Notes: generated from the letters alone by a model not told the origin. Shown: positions 31,939-46,175, counted from the first letter of the stretch. The stretch is DNA of 64,000 nucleotides from Streptococcus sp. SK643 (GCF_000259505.1 NZ_AJMM01000031.1:1-64000); one strand, 5' to 3'. Program-made: numbers and translations.

Positions 31939-34386
31939 AAAACGACCAGTAATCGCTATGTAGTTGTTGATTTAGAGGCAACAAGCACCGGCAGTAAAGC
32001 TAAAATTATCCAAGTGGGAATTGTTGTAATTGAGGACGGGAAAATCGTTGATCAGTATACGACAGATGTAAATCCGCATGAACTATTGGATTCTCATATT
32101 AAAGATTTAACTGGATTGACAGATCAACGTTTAGCACAAGCCCCTGATTTTTCGCAAGTAGCTAGAGACATTTTTAATTTGGTTGAGAATGGAATTTTTG
32201 TAGCTCACAATGTGCAGTTTGATGCCAATCTTTTAGCTGAACATCTCTTTTTCGAAGGCTATGAATTGAGAACTCCAAGAGTTGATACTGTTGAATTAGC
32301 TCAAGTATTTTTCCCAAAATTAGAAAAATACAGCTTATCTTTTTTGTGTCGAGAATTAGGGATTTCTTTAAAACACGCTCATACTGCTCTCTCAGATGCT
32401 CAGGCTACGGCAGAGTTACTTCTTTTACTTCGGAAAAAGATATCGCAATTGCCCAAAGTCCTTTTGGAACGCTTGCTTAGCCTTTCTGATGCATTATTGT
32501 ATGAATCTTACCTTGTTATTGAGGAAATTTTTCAAAATCAATCTCTCATAGATTCCTCAGATTTAGTTGAAGTACAAGGTATTTATTTTAAGAGACCTTC
32601 AGCATATTTGGAGTCAAGAAAGCTCTCTCAAGATTTTTCTAAAAATATTTCTCTGTTGGATTTGGAACTGAGAGAAACCCAAGAAACCTTTGCAAAAGAG
32701 GTTGATAAACTCTTGGAGAATGAAAGGGTATCTCTTATTCAAGCTCCAACTGGTATTGGCAAAACATATGGCTATCTATTACCAGCTTTGTCAAAAGTTG
32801 ATCAGCGTCAAATTGTTCTTAGTGTGCCTACAAAGATTCTCCAGAATCAAATTATGGAACAAGAAGGAAATCGTCTTAAAGAAGTATTTCATATTGATAG
32901 TCATTCTTTAAAGGGACCTCATAATTATCTGAAATTGGACGCGTTTTATCAATCCTTACAAAGAAAAGATGAAAATAGACTATTTTCCCGATTTAAAATG
33001 CAACTTTTAGTCTGGCTTACAGAGACAGAGACTGGAGATTTTGATGAAATTGGGCAACTTTATCGTTACCAACATTTCCTAAAAGAAATACGTCATGATG
33101 GGTACCTATCATCTAAAAGTTTATTTTCATCAGAAGATTTTTGGAAGAGAAGTCAGGAGAAAGCGAAAAGATGTCAGTTGATCATAACCAATCATGCCTA
33201 TCTTGTAACTAGACTAGAAGATGATCCTGATTTTGTGGCCAATCGATTGCTACTGATTGATGAAGTGCAAAAGATTTTACTGACTTTAGAAAATCTGCTT
33301 CAACAGACCTATGATCTTCAGTATATTGTTGATATAATTGATTCAGCATTACAGGAAGAGCAGACCAAGGTTCAACAGCGTTTGCTAGAAAGTATTCGTT
33401 TTGAGTGTATTTACTTGATTGAACAATTTCAATCAGGCAAGTCTAGAAAAAACATGTTTGACTCACTTTCGAATTTGCAACTGTATTTTTCTGAAATCAG
33501 AGTGGAAAGTTTTGAGGAGCTTACTCGATTTTTTACGTCTGATTGTGATTATTGGTTAGAATTTAGTGAAGGTAGTCAAAAAAAAGTTCAAATTTCTTCT
33601 TCTAAATCAGGTCGTATTCTTTTATCGTCTTTACTACCTGAATCTTGCCAAATATTGGGGGTCTCGGCGACGCTAGAAATTAGCAAGAGAGTCTCTTTGT
33701 CTACCTTATTAGGCTACCCTGAAGCAAGATTTGTTAAGATTGATGCCAGTAAAAAACAAGATCAAGAGGTTGTTCTTGTTAAAGACTTTCCGTTGGTGAC
33801 AGAAACTTCTTTAGAAGAGTATGCCAATGAGATTGTTAGTTTGTTGTTGGAGATACAAACCCTTCAGCAACCGATTTTGGTGCTATTTACTGCTAAAGAT
33901 CTCTTATTGTCAGTTTCTGATAAATTGCCTGTCAACCATCTAGCTCAATATAAAAACGGAGATGTTCATCAACTTAAGAAACGTTTTGAAAAAGGGGAGC
34001 AGAAAATTCTTCTCGGTGCAACTAGTTTCTGGGAAGGAGTTGATTTTTCTACTCATCCTTTTGTCATTCAAATTGTACCAAGATTGCCTTTTCAAAATCC
34101 TCAGGAACCCTTAACAAAAAAAATCAATCAGGAACTTAGCCAAGAGGGGAAGAATCCTTTTTATGATTATCAGCTTCCTATGGCTATTATTCGTTTGAAG
34201 CAGGCTCTAGGAAGAAGTATGAGACTAGAACACCAACGTGCTTTAACGCTCATCTTAGATAACAGAATGGTTGGAAAACGCTATGCGAAACAAATAGTGA
34301 CTTCTTTATCAAAAGAAGCAACTATTAAGACTCTTGCTAAATCTGAAATAAAGAAGGCTATTCAGGATTTTTTAAATGAATTTTAA
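31936..34386 (+). CDS. dinG: DinG-type helicase with N-terminal 3'-5' exonuclease domain
   Basis: The 816-residue protein has an N-terminal DEDDh exonuclease domain of about 165 residues (YVVVDLEATSTGSKAKIIQ, FVAHNVQFDANLL, KHAHTALSDAQATAELL). It is followed by an XPD-like helicase with Walker A IQAPTGIGKTYGY, a DEVQ box in LLIDEVQKIL and the C-terminal QALGRSMR motif. This exonuclease-fused form lacking the iron-sulfur cysteines is the usual Gram-positive DinG. Its helicase is of the superfamily 2 type. Likely cytoplasmic, in DNA repair or replication-conflict processing. The mRNA appears leaderless. Confidence 0.93.
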   Translation: MKTTSNRYVVVDLEATSTGSKAKIIQVGIVVIEDGKIVDQYTTDVNPHELLDSHIKDLTGLTDQRLAQAPDFSQVARDIFNLVENGIFVAHNVQFDANLLAEHLFFEGYELRTPRVDTVELAQVFFPKLEKYSLSFLCRELGISLKHAHTALSDAQATAELLLLLRKKISQLPKVLLERLLSLSDALLYESYLVIEEIFQNQSLIDSSDLVEVQGIYFKRPSAYLESRKLSQDFSKNISLLDLELRETQETFAKEVDKLLENERVSLIQAPTGIGKTYGYLLPALSKVDQRQIVLSVPTKILQNQIMEQEGNRLKEVFHIDSHSLKGPHNYLKLDAFYQSLQRKDENRLFSRFKMQLLVWLTETETGDFDEIGQLYRYQHFLKEIRHDGYLSSKSLFSSEDFWKRSQEKAKRCQLIITNHAYLVTRLEDDPDFVANRLLLIDEVQKILLTLENLLQQTYDLQYIVDIIDSALQEEQTKVQQRLLESIRFECIYLIEQFQSGKSRKNMFDSLSNLQLYFSEIRVESFEELTRFFTSDCDYWLEFSEGSQKKVQISSSKSGRILLSSLLPESCQILGVSATLEISKRVSLSTLLGYPEARFVKIDASKKQDQEVVLVKDFPLVTETSLEEYANEIVSLLLEIQTLQQPILVLFTAKDLLLSVSDKLPVNHLAQYKNGDVHQLKKRFEKGEQKILLGATSFWEGVDFSTHPFVIQIVPRLPFQNPQEPLTKKINQELSQEGKNPFYDYQLPMAIIRLKQALGRSMRLEHQRALTLILDNRMVGKRYAKQIVTSLSKEATIKTLAKSEIKKAIQDFLNEF

Positions 34387-34422
34387 CAAAAATTATAGTA
34401 TGAAAGTATAAGGTTATTGTAT

Positions 34423-35646
34423 ATGAAACGTTCTCTCGACTCCCGAGTCGATTATAGTTTACTCTTGCCAGTTTTTTTTCTACTGGTAATTGGTGTGGTA
34501 GCTATTTATATAGCTGTAAGTCATGATTATCCAAATAACATTTTGCCGATTTTAGGACAACAAGTTGCCTGGATTGCTCTTGGTCTTGTAATTAGCTTTG
34601 TAGTCATGCTATTTAACACAGAATTTCTGTGGAAAGTAACTCCTTTGTTATATATTTTTGGATTGGGATTGATGGTGCTCCCGTTAGTATTTTATAACCC
34701 CAACTTAGTTGCATCAACGGGTGCTAAAAACTGGGTTTCATTTAATGGAATTACTTTATTTCAACCATCTGAATTTATGAAGATATCTTATATTCTCATA
34801 TTGTCACGTCTTGTTGTACAATTCACCCAAAAGCATAAGGATTGGAGGAGAAGCATTCCTTTGGATTTCTTATTGATTGTTTGGATGATTGCTTTTACTA
34901 TTCCTGTTTTAGTTCTCCTAGCTTTACAAAGTGACCTGGGGACAGCACTGGTGTTTGTAGCGATTTTTTCAGGAATGGTTCTGATATCTGGTGTTTCGTG
35001 GAAAATAATTATTCCAGTATTTGTAACAGCTGTGACAGGAATTGCAGGATTTCTTGCAATTTTTATAAATAAGGATGGAAGAGCCTTTCTCTATCAAATA
35101 GGTATGCCGACCTATCAAATAAATCGTATCCTAGCGTGGCTTAATCCTTTTGATTTTGCTCAAACTACAACTTATCAACAGGCTCAAGGTCAGATTGCTA
35201 TTGGTAGTGGTGGTTTGTTTGGTCAGGGCTTTAATGCTTCTAATCTGCTAATCCCAGTTAGAGAAAGTGATATGATTTTTACTGTTATAGCAGAGGATTT
35301 TGGTTTTATAGGATCGGTTTTTGTCATCGTTTTGTATCTACTTTTGATTTATCGTATGTTGAAAATTACTCTAAAATCAAATAACCAGTTTTATACATAT
35401 ATTTCAACAGGTTTTATCATGATGTTGCTTTTCCACATTTTTGAAAATATTGGTGCCGTGACAGGCTTACTCCCTTTGACAGGAATACCACTTCCCTTTA
35501 TTTCACAAGGTGGCTCTGCAATTATTAGTAATCTAATTGGTGTTGGTTTACTACTTTCAATGAGTTATCAGTTAACCATTACAGAAGAAATAAATGGAAG
35601 AGTACCATCTAGAAGAAAAAAAATTATCCTAAAACAAATAAAATGA
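34423..35646 (+). CDS. rodA: Rod shape-determining peptidoglycan glycosyltransferase RodA
   Basis: The 407-residue SEDS protein has about ten transmembrane helices with the family signatures GAKNWVSFNGITLFQPSEFM, LQSDLGTALVF, AQGQIAIGSGGLFGQGFN, VPVRESDMIF-like IPVRESDMIFTVIAEDFGF and TGIPLPFISQGGSA. It polymerises lipid II with a partner class B PBP in peripheral wall synthesis. The RodA rather than FtsW assignment rests on length and on memory of the pneumococcal order dinG-rodA-gyrB. Start 34423 is preferred over the TTG at 34417. Confidence 0.9.
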   Translation: MKRSLDSRVDYSLLLPVFFLLVIGVVAIYIAVSHDYPNNILPILGQQVAWIALGLVISFVVMLFNTEFLWKVTPLLYIFGLGLMVLPLVFYNPNLVASTGAKNWVSFNGITLFQPSEFMKISYILILSRLVVQFTQKHKDWRRSIPLDFLLIVWMIAFTIPVLVLLALQSDLGTALVFVAIFSGMVLISGVSWKIIIPVFVTAVTGIAGFLAIFINKDGRAFLYQIGMPTYQINRILAWLNPFDFAQTTTYQQAQGQIAIGSGGLFGQGFNASNLLIPVRESDMIFTVIAEDFGFIGSVFVIVLYLLLIYRMLKITLKSNNQFYTYISTGFIMMLLFHIFENIGAVTGLLPLTGIPLPFISQGGSAIISNLIGVGLLLSMSYQLTITEEINGRVPSRRKKIILKQIK

Positions 35647-35656
35647 GGTGTCTATT

Positions 35657-36211
35657 ATGTTTAAAGTTGCAGTTGTACTAGCAGATGGTTTTGAAGAAAT
35701 TGAAGCTCTAACAGTTGTGGATGTCTTACGTCGAGCAAATATTGACTGTGATATGGTTGGTTTTAAGGAACAGGTTACAGGGTCACATGCCATTCAAGTG
35801 AAAGCTGATCTTGTCTTTGATGGAGATTTATCAGATTATGATTTGCTTGTTTTACCTGGAGGTATGCCAGGGTCAGTTCATTTACGTGATAATAATGCCC
35901 TGATTTCTGAAATTCAATCATTTGAACAAGCAGGGAAGAAAATAGCAGCTATTTGTGCTGCACCGATTGCCCTTCACCAAGCAGGCGTTCTAAAAAATAA
36001 GCAATTTACTTGCTATGATGGTGTTCAAGAACAGATAAGTGATGGAAAATATATTAAGAAAACCGTTCATGTAGATGGCCACTTAATAACTAGTCGTGGA
36101 CCAGCTACAGCACTTGCCTTTGCTTATGAGTTAGTGGATCAACTCGGTGGTGATTCTGCAAGTTTGAGAGAAGGAATGCTCTATCGAGATGTTTTTGAAA
36201 AAAATCAGTAA
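35657..36211 (+). CDS. DJ-1/PfpI family protein
   Basis: The 184-residue class I glutamine amidotransferase-like protein has VVLADGFEEIEALTVVDVLR near the N-terminus (Glu in the nucleophile pocket), LVLPGGMPGSVHL, and the nucleophile elbow IAAICAAPIALHQAG with Cys near residue 104, plus ITSRGPATALAFA. This matches the YajL/ThiJ branch (DJ-1). Its activity is debated in the family: chaperone, deglycase-like or oxidative stress roles. It lies 10 bp after rodA and is followed by a terminator. Confidence 0.9.
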   Translation: MFKVAVVLADGFEEIEALTVVDVLRRANIDCDMVGFKEQVTGSHAIQVKADLVFDGDLSDYDLLVLPGGMPGSVHLRDNNALISEIQSFEQAGKKIAAICAAPIALHQAGVLKNKQFTCYDGVQEQISDGKYIKKTVHVDGHLITSRGPATALAFAYELVDQLGGDSASLREGMLYRDVFEKNQ

Positions 36212-36234
36212 AGCGAGAATTTTCTCGCTTTTTT
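36212..36234 (+). terminator. rodA-PfpI operon terminator
   Basis: AGCGAGAA/TTCTCGCT with a 2-nt loop is followed by a T-run, 1 nt after the stop codon. Confidence 0.8.
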
Positions 36235-36280
36235 GTGTGGAAATGACAGGGAAATCATCGCTTTTTTAGCAAAAAAATGG

Positions 36281-36293
36281 TATAATGAAAGCT

Positions 36294-36296
<3 letters not shown>
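36281..36296 (+). promoter_or_regulatory. Promoter of an apparently leaderless gene (HAD protein)
   Basis: TGGTATAAT with the -10 at 36281-36286 is 7 nt before the ATG at 36294. The ATG at 36285 overlaps the -10 itself and cannot be transcribed from this promoter. Confidence 0.65.
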
Positions 36297-38818
<2,522 letters not shown>

Positions 38819-38898
38819 AAATAGGGTGAAGTAGTTCCCTTGGTCTAAAAAATATGATATAATCATTACGATTGTTTCAAGTAAAAAAGGAGTTTAAT

Positions 38899-40626
38899 AT
38901 GTCAGGTAGTTTACTAATCTATCTTATAATTGCAATTGCAATATTCTTGCTTATCGGCTATGCTATTGCAATTTATGTAAAGAAACGAAATGAAAATAAA
39001 TTAGCAAGTTTAGAAGAGAAAAAAGAAGAGCTCTATAATCTCCCAGTTAATGATGAAGTTGAAGCTGTAAAAAATATGCACTTAATAGGGCAAAGTCAAG
39101 TGACTTTCCGTGAATGGAATCAAAAATGGGTTGATTTATCTCTCAATTCTTTTGCTGATATTGAGAACAACCTTTTTGAGGCAGAAGGATACAATAACTC
39201 GTTTCGTTTTTTCAAAGCAAGTCATAAAATTGACCAAATTGAGAGTCAAATTACCTTAATTGAAGAAGATATTGCTGAGATTCGAAATGCTTTGGCAGAA
39301 CTAGAAAAACAAGAGTCTAAAAATAGTGGTCGTGTTCCTCATACTTTAGATTTATTTGAAGAACTTCAGCATAGGGTTGCTGATCATTCTGAAGAATATG
39401 GTCAGGGATTGTCTGAAATTGAAAAACAATTGGAGAATATCCAATCAGAATTCTCTCAGTTTGTAACCTTGAATTCTTCTGGGGATCCGGTTGAAGCTGC
39501 TGTGATTTTGGATAAGGCTGAAAATCATATTTTGGCTTTGAGTCATATTGTAGATCGTATGCCAGCAATTGTAAAAAGTTTAACTAAAGATCTTCCTGAT
39601 CAATTAGAAGATTTAGAAGATGGTTATCGAAAACTTTTAGAAGCAAACTATCATTTTGTTGAAACTGATATAGAAGCTCGTTTCCAATTACTTTATGTAG
39701 CCTTAAAGACAAACAATGAAAATATTGCACGTCTAGAATTGGACAATGCCGAGTACGAAAATAATCAAGTTCAAGAAGAAATTAATGCCCTTTATGATAT
39801 CTTTACAAGAGAAATCGCTGCACAAAAAGTGGTTGATGGTTTGGTAACAACACTTCCTACTTATGTCCAACACATGAAGGAAAATAATTCTGTACTAATA
39901 GATGATATTGATCGTTTAAGCAAGAACTATTCGCTTTCTGAAACTGATTTTAGTCATGTTCGCCGTCTTCAAGCAGAATTAGAAAACTATGAGATGGCTA
40001 TTTCAGAAGTAACTTCTGAACAAGATGAACCAACTCAAGCTTATTCAGTTATTGAAGAAAACCTTAAATCTTTACAGGAAAATCTCAAAGAAATTGAAGA
40101 TGAGCAAATTTCAGTTAGTGAGCATCTTGCTCGTATTGAGAAAGATGACTTAAATGCTCGTCAAAAAGCTACAATTTATGTTAATCGTCTTCATACAATT
40201 AAGAGATTTATGGAAAAACGTAACTTACCAGGTATTCCACAATCTTTCTTGAAGTTATTCTTTGCAGCTAGCAATAACACAGAAAATCTAATGTCTGAAT
40301 TAGATCAAAAATTGGTGAATATAGAATCGGTTAACCGTATGCTTGAAATTACAACAAGTGATATGGAAGCTTTAGAGTCTGAGACATATGATATTGTACA
40401 ATATGCAACATTAACAGAACAGTTATTACAATATTCTAATCGTTATCGCTCATTTGATGATCGTATTCAGGAAGCATTTAATGAAGCTCTTGAAATTTTT
40501 GAAAAAGAGTTTGACTATCATGCTTCATTCGATAAGATTTCGGAAGCTTTGGAAGTTGCAGAGCCAGGTGTTACTAAACGCTTTGTTACTTCATATGAGA
40601 AAACACGTGAGTCGATTCATTTTTAA
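38899..40626 (+). CDS. ezrA: Septation ring formation regulator EzrA
   Basis: The 575-residue protein has an N-terminal transmembrane helix (SLLIYLIIAIAIFLLIGYAI), then almost entirely coiled-coil spectrin-like repeats, as in EzrA, which links FtsZ with peptidoglycan synthesis at the division site. It is the length expected for streptococcal EzrA. I start it at 38899 with AAAGGAG upstream; the frame from 38872 would add nine residues before the helix. It follows gyrB by 80 bp and ends at a strong terminator. Confidence 0.96.
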   Translation: MSGSLLIYLIIAIAIFLLIGYAIAIYVKKRNENKLASLEEKKEELYNLPVNDEVEAVKNMHLIGQSQVTFREWNQKWVDLSLNSFADIENNLFEAEGYNNSFRFFKASHKIDQIESQITLIEEDIAEIRNALAELEKQESKNSGRVPHTLDLFEELQHRVADHSEEYGQGLSEIEKQLENIQSEFSQFVTLNSSGDPVEAAVILDKAENHILALSHIVDRMPAIVKSLTKDLPDQLEDLEDGYRKLLEANYHFVETDIEARFQLLYVALKTNNENIARLELDNAEYENNQVQEEINALYDIFTREIAAQKVVDGLVTTLPTYVQHMKENNSVLIDDIDRLSKNYSLSETDFSHVRRLQAELENYEMAISEVTSEQDEPTQAYSVIEENLKSLQENLKEIEDEQISVSEHLARIEKDDLNARQKATIYVNRLHTIKRFMEKRNLPGIPQSFLKLFFAASNNTENLMSELDQKLVNIESVNRMLEITTSDMEALESETYDIVQYATLTEQLLQYSNRYRSFDDRIQEAFNEALEIFEKEFDYHASFDKISEALEVAEPGVTKRFVTSYEKTRESIHF

Positions 40627-40634
40627 TAAAAGTC

Positions 40635-40674
40635 AAAAGGATTTAATTTGGTGAAAATCAAATTAAATCCTTTT
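40635..40674 (+). terminator. ezrA terminator
   Basis: A perfect 16-bp stem AAAAGGATTTAATTTG/CAAATTAAATCCTTTT with an 8-nt loop. Confidence 0.9.
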
Positions 40675-41044
40675 CTATTGTCTTATGTTTATATTACAGA
40701 TTGAAAATAGCTATGTAAAAAGTCTTAGAGACGTTATTAAATGTATAGCAGTCTTTCTAAAAACATTAAAATTGCAGAATCATAAATGCTACATTTTAAA
40801 ATCAATTTTATAGAAAATGATATTACCTTGAAGCAAAAGGGTAAACTTTATCTTTAAATCAGTAAATGTTAATGATTAGAATAGGGGATTTAATTTAACT
40901 GAGTTCTAATGAAAAAATAGGCTAACTAGAATGGGTAAAATCTCCACTAAAATAAAAGATTAGTGTATGTTGTATTTTAGTCCTTTAAAAGTTATTGTAA
41001 AAAATGAAATGATGAAAGGTAAATATTTAGCATTTTCAAAAGAT
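40675..41044. other. Gene-free AT-rich gap between ezrA and gdhA
   Basis: About 370 bp with no supported gene. A short frame near 41009 runs into the gdhA terminator hairpin and has no ribosome binding site. No repeat or RNA structure is convincing. The gap may mark a rearrangement boundary, since ezrA and gdhA are not neighbours in the pneumococcal order I remember. Confidence 0.5.
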
Positions 41045-41078
41045 AAAAAGCAACAACTGAGAGAAGTTGTTGCTTTTT
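41045..41078 (-). terminator. gdhA terminator
   Basis: The stem AAAAAGCAACAACT/AGTTGTTGCTTTTT gives a T-run on the minus strand, 16 bp after the gdhA stop. Confidence 0.85.
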
Positions 41079-41094
41079 ATAAGCCTTTTTAATC

Positions 41095-42495
<1,401 letters not shown>

Positions 42496-42683
42496 TTAAG
42501 CTGTAAAGAGAAAAACAAAAATTTTCTAAAAATTCTTTCAATTTAGTTTTTATGAGTTTTTGAAATTGGGATTCTTTGAGAATAGATAAAAAACGAACTA
42601 TAAACGTATAAATAACTTTCTCAAAAAGAAAAACTTAAAGTATGGTATAATATTAGAAATAAATGGACTCTGGAGGATCAAAA

Positions 42684-43619
42684 ATGGTATCAACAAAAAC
42701 GCAAATTGCTGGTTTTGAATTTGATAATTGCTTGATGAATGCAGCAGGTGTAGCTTGTATGACAGTAGCTGAGTTGGAAGGTGTTAAAAACTCTGCGGCA
42801 GGAACTTTTGTGACCAAGACAGCAACCTTGGAATTACGTCAGGGGAATCCTGAACCTCGCTATCAAGATGTTCCATTAGGATCTATCAATTCTATGGGCT
42901 TGCCTAATCATGGACTGAATTATTATCTGGATTATCTCCTTGAACTTCAGGCAAAAGAACCAAACCGTACTTTCTTCCTTTCTTTAGTAGGCATGTCTCC
43001 AGAGGAAACACATACGATCTTGAAAAAAGTTCAAGAGAGTGATTTTCGTGGTCTGACTGAGCTAAACCTTTCCTGTCCAAATGTTCCAGGTAAACCTCAG
43101 ATTGCCTATGATTTTGAGACAACAGACCGTATTTTGGCAGAGGTGTTTGCCTACTTCACCAAACCTCTTGGAATTAAATTGCCACCTTATTTTGACATTG
43201 TTCACTTTGACCAAGCGGCAGCTATTTTTAACAAGTATCCGCTTAAGTTTGTCAACTGTGTTAACTCTATCGGAAACGGCCTTTATATAGAAGATGAGTC
43301 TGTCGTTATCCGTCCTAAAAATGGTTTCGGTGGTATTGGTGGAGAGTATATCAAACCGACTGCTCTTGCTAATGTTCATGCCTTCTATCAACGCTTAAAC
43401 CCTCAAATCCAAATTATCGGTACAGGAGGAGTGCTGACTGGTCGTGATGCCTTTGAACATATCCTCTGTGGAGCCAGTATGGTGCAGGTAGGAACCACCC
43501 TTCACAAAGAAGGTGTCGGTGCTTTTGACCGCATTACCAATGAACTGAAAGCAATCATGGCGGAAAAAGGGTATGAGAGCTTAGAAGATTTTCGTGGGAA
43601 ATTGCGCTATATCGATTAA
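42684..43619 (+). CDS. pyrDA: Dihydroorotate dehydrogenase A (fumarate-type, class 1A)
   Basis: The 311-residue FMN enzyme has [19 protein letters not shown], the active-site loop [14 protein letters not shown] with catalytic Cys, [19 protein letters not shown] and the FMN phosphate-binding [15 protein letters not shown]. It is the soluble homodimeric type using fumarate, typical of lactic streptococci, and oxidises dihydroorotate to orotate in pyrimidine synthesis. I start at 42684, where GGAGG lies upstream. It is followed after 32 bp by holA. Confidence 0.97.
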   Translation: MVSTKTQIAGFEFDNCLMNAAGVACMTVAELEGVKNSAAGTFVTKTATLELRQGNPEPRYQDVPLGSINSMGLPNHGLNYYLDYLLELQAKEPNRTFFLSLVGMSPEETHTILKKVQESDFRGLTELNLSCPNVPGKPQIAYDFETTDRILAEVFAYFTKPLGIKLPPYFDIVHFDQAAAIFNKYPLKFVNCVNSIGNGLYIEDESVVIRPKNGFGGIGGEYIKPTALANVHAFYQRLNPQIQIIGTGGVLTGRDAFEHILCGASMVQVGTTLHKEGVGAFDRITNELKAIMAEKGYESLEDFRGKLRYID

Positions 43620-43651
43620 ATTCATTAAAAAATCAGAAGAAAGGAGAGAAG

Positions 43652-44680
43652 ATGCTAGCCATTGAAGAAAGTCAGAAGTTGACTTTATCAAATTTACCGA
43701 GTCTGAGCCTTTTTACAGGGACAGATCAGGGTCAGTTTGAAGTTATGAAGAGACAAGTGTTGAAACAGATTGGTTATGATTCTGCTGACCTCAACTTTGC
43801 CTATTTTGATATGAAAGAAGCAGCTTATAGGGACTTGGAATTAGAGCTGGTTAGTCTTCCTTTCTTTGCAGATGAAAAAATTGTGATTTTAGATCATTTT
43901 GTCGATATCACGACTGCTAAGAAACGTTTTTTAACGGAAGATGAACTCAAGTCTTTTGAAGAATATTTGGAGAATCCTTCGCCAACAACCAAGTTGTTGA
44001 TATTTGCAGAAGGAAAACTAGATAGCAAAAGACGGTTGGTCAAATTACTTAAGCGTGATGCCAAGGTTTTTGATGCAGTAGAAGCCAAAGAACAAGAACT
44101 GCGCCAGTATTTCCAAAAGTGGAGTCAGAAACAAGGCTTGCAGTTTACCAATCATTCTTTTGAAAATCTTCTCGTCAAGTCGGGTTTTCAATTTAGTGAA
44201 ATTCAGAAGAACTTGATCTTTTTGCAGTCTTATAAGTCTGATGGGGTTATTGAGGAAGAAGATATTATCCAAGCTATTCCCAAGACCCTACAAGACAATA
44301 TCTTTGATTTAACTCAGTTTATTCTGACTAAAAAGATAGATCAGGCGCGCGATTTGGTGAGAGACTTGATCTTACAAGGTGAAGATGAAATCAAACTGGT
44401 TGCAGTCATGTTAGGACAATTTCGGACTTTTACTCAGGTGAAGATTTTGGCGGAGTCTGGTCAAACAGAATCTCAGATTGCAAGTAGTCTAGGTAGTTAT
44501 CTGGGACGCAATCCCAATCCCTATCAAATCAAGTTTGCCTTGAGAGATTCACGAGGACTCTCCTTGAGCTTTTTGAAGCAAGCTATTTCTTACTTGATTG
44601 AGACAGACTATCAGATTAAGACAGGTCTTTATGAAAAAGGTTTTCTTTTTGAAAAGGCACTCTTGCAGATTGCTAGTTAG
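43652..44680 (+). CDS. holA: DNA polymerase III delta subunit
   Basis: The 342-residue clamp-loader subunit has an N-terminal domain with LSLFTGTDQGQFEVMKRQVL, FADEKIVILDHF and KLLIFAEGKLDSKRRLVKLL, and a C-terminal helical domain with FDLTQFILTKKIDQARDLVR and RNPNPYQIKFAL. The delta subunit opens the beta clamp during loading. AAAGGAGAG precedes the ATG. It lies between pyrDA and sodA, with its own terminator. Confidence 0.93.
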   Translation: MLAIEESQKLTLSNLPSLSLFTGTDQGQFEVMKRQVLKQIGYDSADLNFAYFDMKEAAYRDLELELVSLPFFADEKIVILDHFVDITTAKKRFLTEDELKSFEEYLENPSPTTKLLIFAEGKLDSKRRLVKLLKRDAKVFDAVEAKEQELRQYFQKWSQKQGLQFTNHSFENLLVKSGFQFSEIQKNLIFLQSYKSDGVIEEEDIIQAIPKTLQDNIFDLTQFILTKKIDQARDLVRDLILQGEDEIKLVAVMLGQFRTFTQVKILAESGQTESQIASSLGSYLGRNPNPYQIKFALRDSRGLSLSFLKQAISYLIETDYQIKTGLYEKGFLFEKALLQIAS

Positions 44681-44707
44681 GTCAATTGATTATATGTTAG
44701 AAACTTT

Positions 44708-44744
44708 AACCCGCGTCAACATTCTCTTGTCGTGGGTTTCTTGT
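44708..44744 (+). terminator. holA terminator
   Basis: The imperfect hairpin AACCCGCGTCAA/TTGTCGTGGGTT is followed by a T-rich stretch. Confidence 0.6.
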
Positions 44745-44863
44745 TGATTTGCTTATTTTATTAGAAAGTATGTCAGTGATTTCCTTGTCTATAAGCAAAA
44801 AACTTGAAAAAAGTGAATGTTTACGTTATCATTTTCATATAGAAAGAAAAAGAGGTATTACAG

Positions 44864-45469
44864 ATGGCTATTATCTTACCAGATCTTCCATATGCATACG
44901 ACGCTTTGGAACCATACATCGATGCTGAAACAATGCATTTGCACCACGACAAACACCATCAAACTTATGTCAACAATGCTAATGCAGCTCTTGAAAAACA
45001 TCCTGAAATCGGAGAAGATCTTGAGGCTTTACTTGCAGATGTTAATTCTATCCCAGCAGATATCCGTCAAGCGCTTATCAACAACGGTGGTGGCCACTTG
45101 AACCACGCTCTTTTCTGGGAATTGATGACTCCAGAAAAAACAGCTCCTTCAGCAGAACTTGCAGCAGCGATCGATGCAACATTTGGTTCATTTGAAGAAT
45201 TCCAAGCAGCTTTCACTGCGGCAGCAACAACTCGCTTCGGTTCTGGATGGGCATGGTTGGTTGTCAACAAAGAAGGTAAACTTGAAGTTACCTCAACAGC
45301 TAACCAAGATACTCCAATCTCAGAAGGTAAAACACCAATCTTAGGTTTGGATGTTTGGGAACATGCTTACTATGTGAAATACCGTAATGTTCGTCCTGAT
45401 TATATCAAAGCTTTCTTCTCAGTTATTAACTGGAACAAAGTAGATGAACTCTATGCAGCAGCTAAATAA
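44864..45469 (+). CDS. sodA: Superoxide dismutase (Mn)
   Basis: The 201-residue enzyme has the metal ligands in [26 protein letters not shown] and [19 protein letters not shown]. The family layout is that of Mn/cambialistic SOD. It removes superoxide, important in catalase-negative streptococci that make hydrogen peroxide. AGAGG precedes the ATG. Codon use is strongly biased, suggesting high expression. It is monocistronic with a terminator downstream. Confidence 0.97.
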   Translation: MAIILPDLPYAYDALEPYIDAETMHLHHDKHHQTYVNNANAALEKHPEIGEDLEALLADVNSIPADIRQALINNGGGHLNHALFWELMTPEKTAPSAELAAAIDATFGSFEEFQAAFTAAATTRFGSGWAWLVVNKEGKLEVTSTANQDTPISEGKTPILGLDVWEHAYYVKYRNVRPDYIKAFFSVINWNKVDELYAAAK

Positions 45470-45521
45470 TGATAGTTGGAGGGAAGAATGATTCTTCTCT
45501 TTTTAAGGTTATCAAACAGAT

Positions 45522-45547
45522 GTCTGACTAAATCGTCAGACTTTTTT
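45522..45547 (+). terminator. Terminator downstream of sodA
   Basis: GTCTGAC/GTCAGAC with a 6-nt loop is followed by six T residues. Confidence 0.85.
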
Positions 45548-45624
45548 CATTTTCATAAGAAACGTGCTAACTTGCAGAATTTATGGTAGAATAGGTGGTA
45601 AGTAATCGTGGAAAAAGGATAAGT

Positions 45625-46155
45625 ATGCGAAAAGAAATTGCACCTGAATTATACAACTATAACAAGTTTCCTGGCCCAGAGTTCCATCTATATGGGGACA
45701 AGGTTGAAACAGAAGGGATAGGTTTTACCTTGGTTGAAAATATCAAGGACGCTTTTGATGTAACAGCTTTTAATCAGCGTTTTTCAGAAGTTTTAACCAA
45801 ATTTGATTATATCGTGGGAGATTGGAGTAATGAACAACTTCGTCTCCGAGGTTTTTACAAGGATGAAAGAACGGAAGAAAAACTCGAAAAAATCAGTCGT
45901 CTACAGGATTATCTCTTAGAATACTGTAGTTATGGTTGTGCCTATTTTGTTTTATTAAATGAGACACCTAAGAGGGCTACATTTGACAAAAAAATGCGTA
46001 AGAAGGAAGAAGAAAGTCCTTCAAAAAATGGCAAGAAACCTATTCAAAACAAAAGAAAACCCAATGCAGATAAGAAAAATAAACGTCGCCATAAAAACCA
46101 GCATTCTCAGATTGAGGACAAGGGCCAGCGTCATTTTGTTATTCGACAGAAATGA
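45625..46155 (+). CDS. YutD-like conserved protein (DUF1027)
   Basis: The 176-residue protein has an N-terminal YutD-type domain (ALYNYNKFPGPEF-like start, then FDYIVGDWSNEQLRLRGFY, LQDYLLEYCSYGCAYFVL) followed by a highly basic Lys/Arg-rich tail from about residue 125 (KKEEESPSKNGKKPIQNKRK). Such tails suggest RNA or ribosome contact, which is inference. I start at 45625, where AAAAGGA lies upstream. It precedes rlmN by 20 bp, as in other streptococci, so the two are probably cotranscribed. Confidence 0.85.
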   Translation: MRKEIAPELYNYNKFPGPEFHLYGDKVETEGIGFTLVENIKDAFDVTAFNQRFSEVLTKFDYIVGDWSNEQLRLRGFYKDERTEEKLEKISRLQDYLLEYCSYGCAYFVLLNETPKRATFDKKMRKKEEESPSKNGKKPIQNKRKPNADKKNKRRHKNQHSQIEDKGQRHFVIRQK

Positions 46156-46175
46156 ATGGAATATAAGGAGAGAAA

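Noticed and set aside
41009..41092. Short plus-strand frame before the gdhA terminator
   Set aside because: It reads through the terminator hairpin, has no ribosome binding site and no support other than being open.
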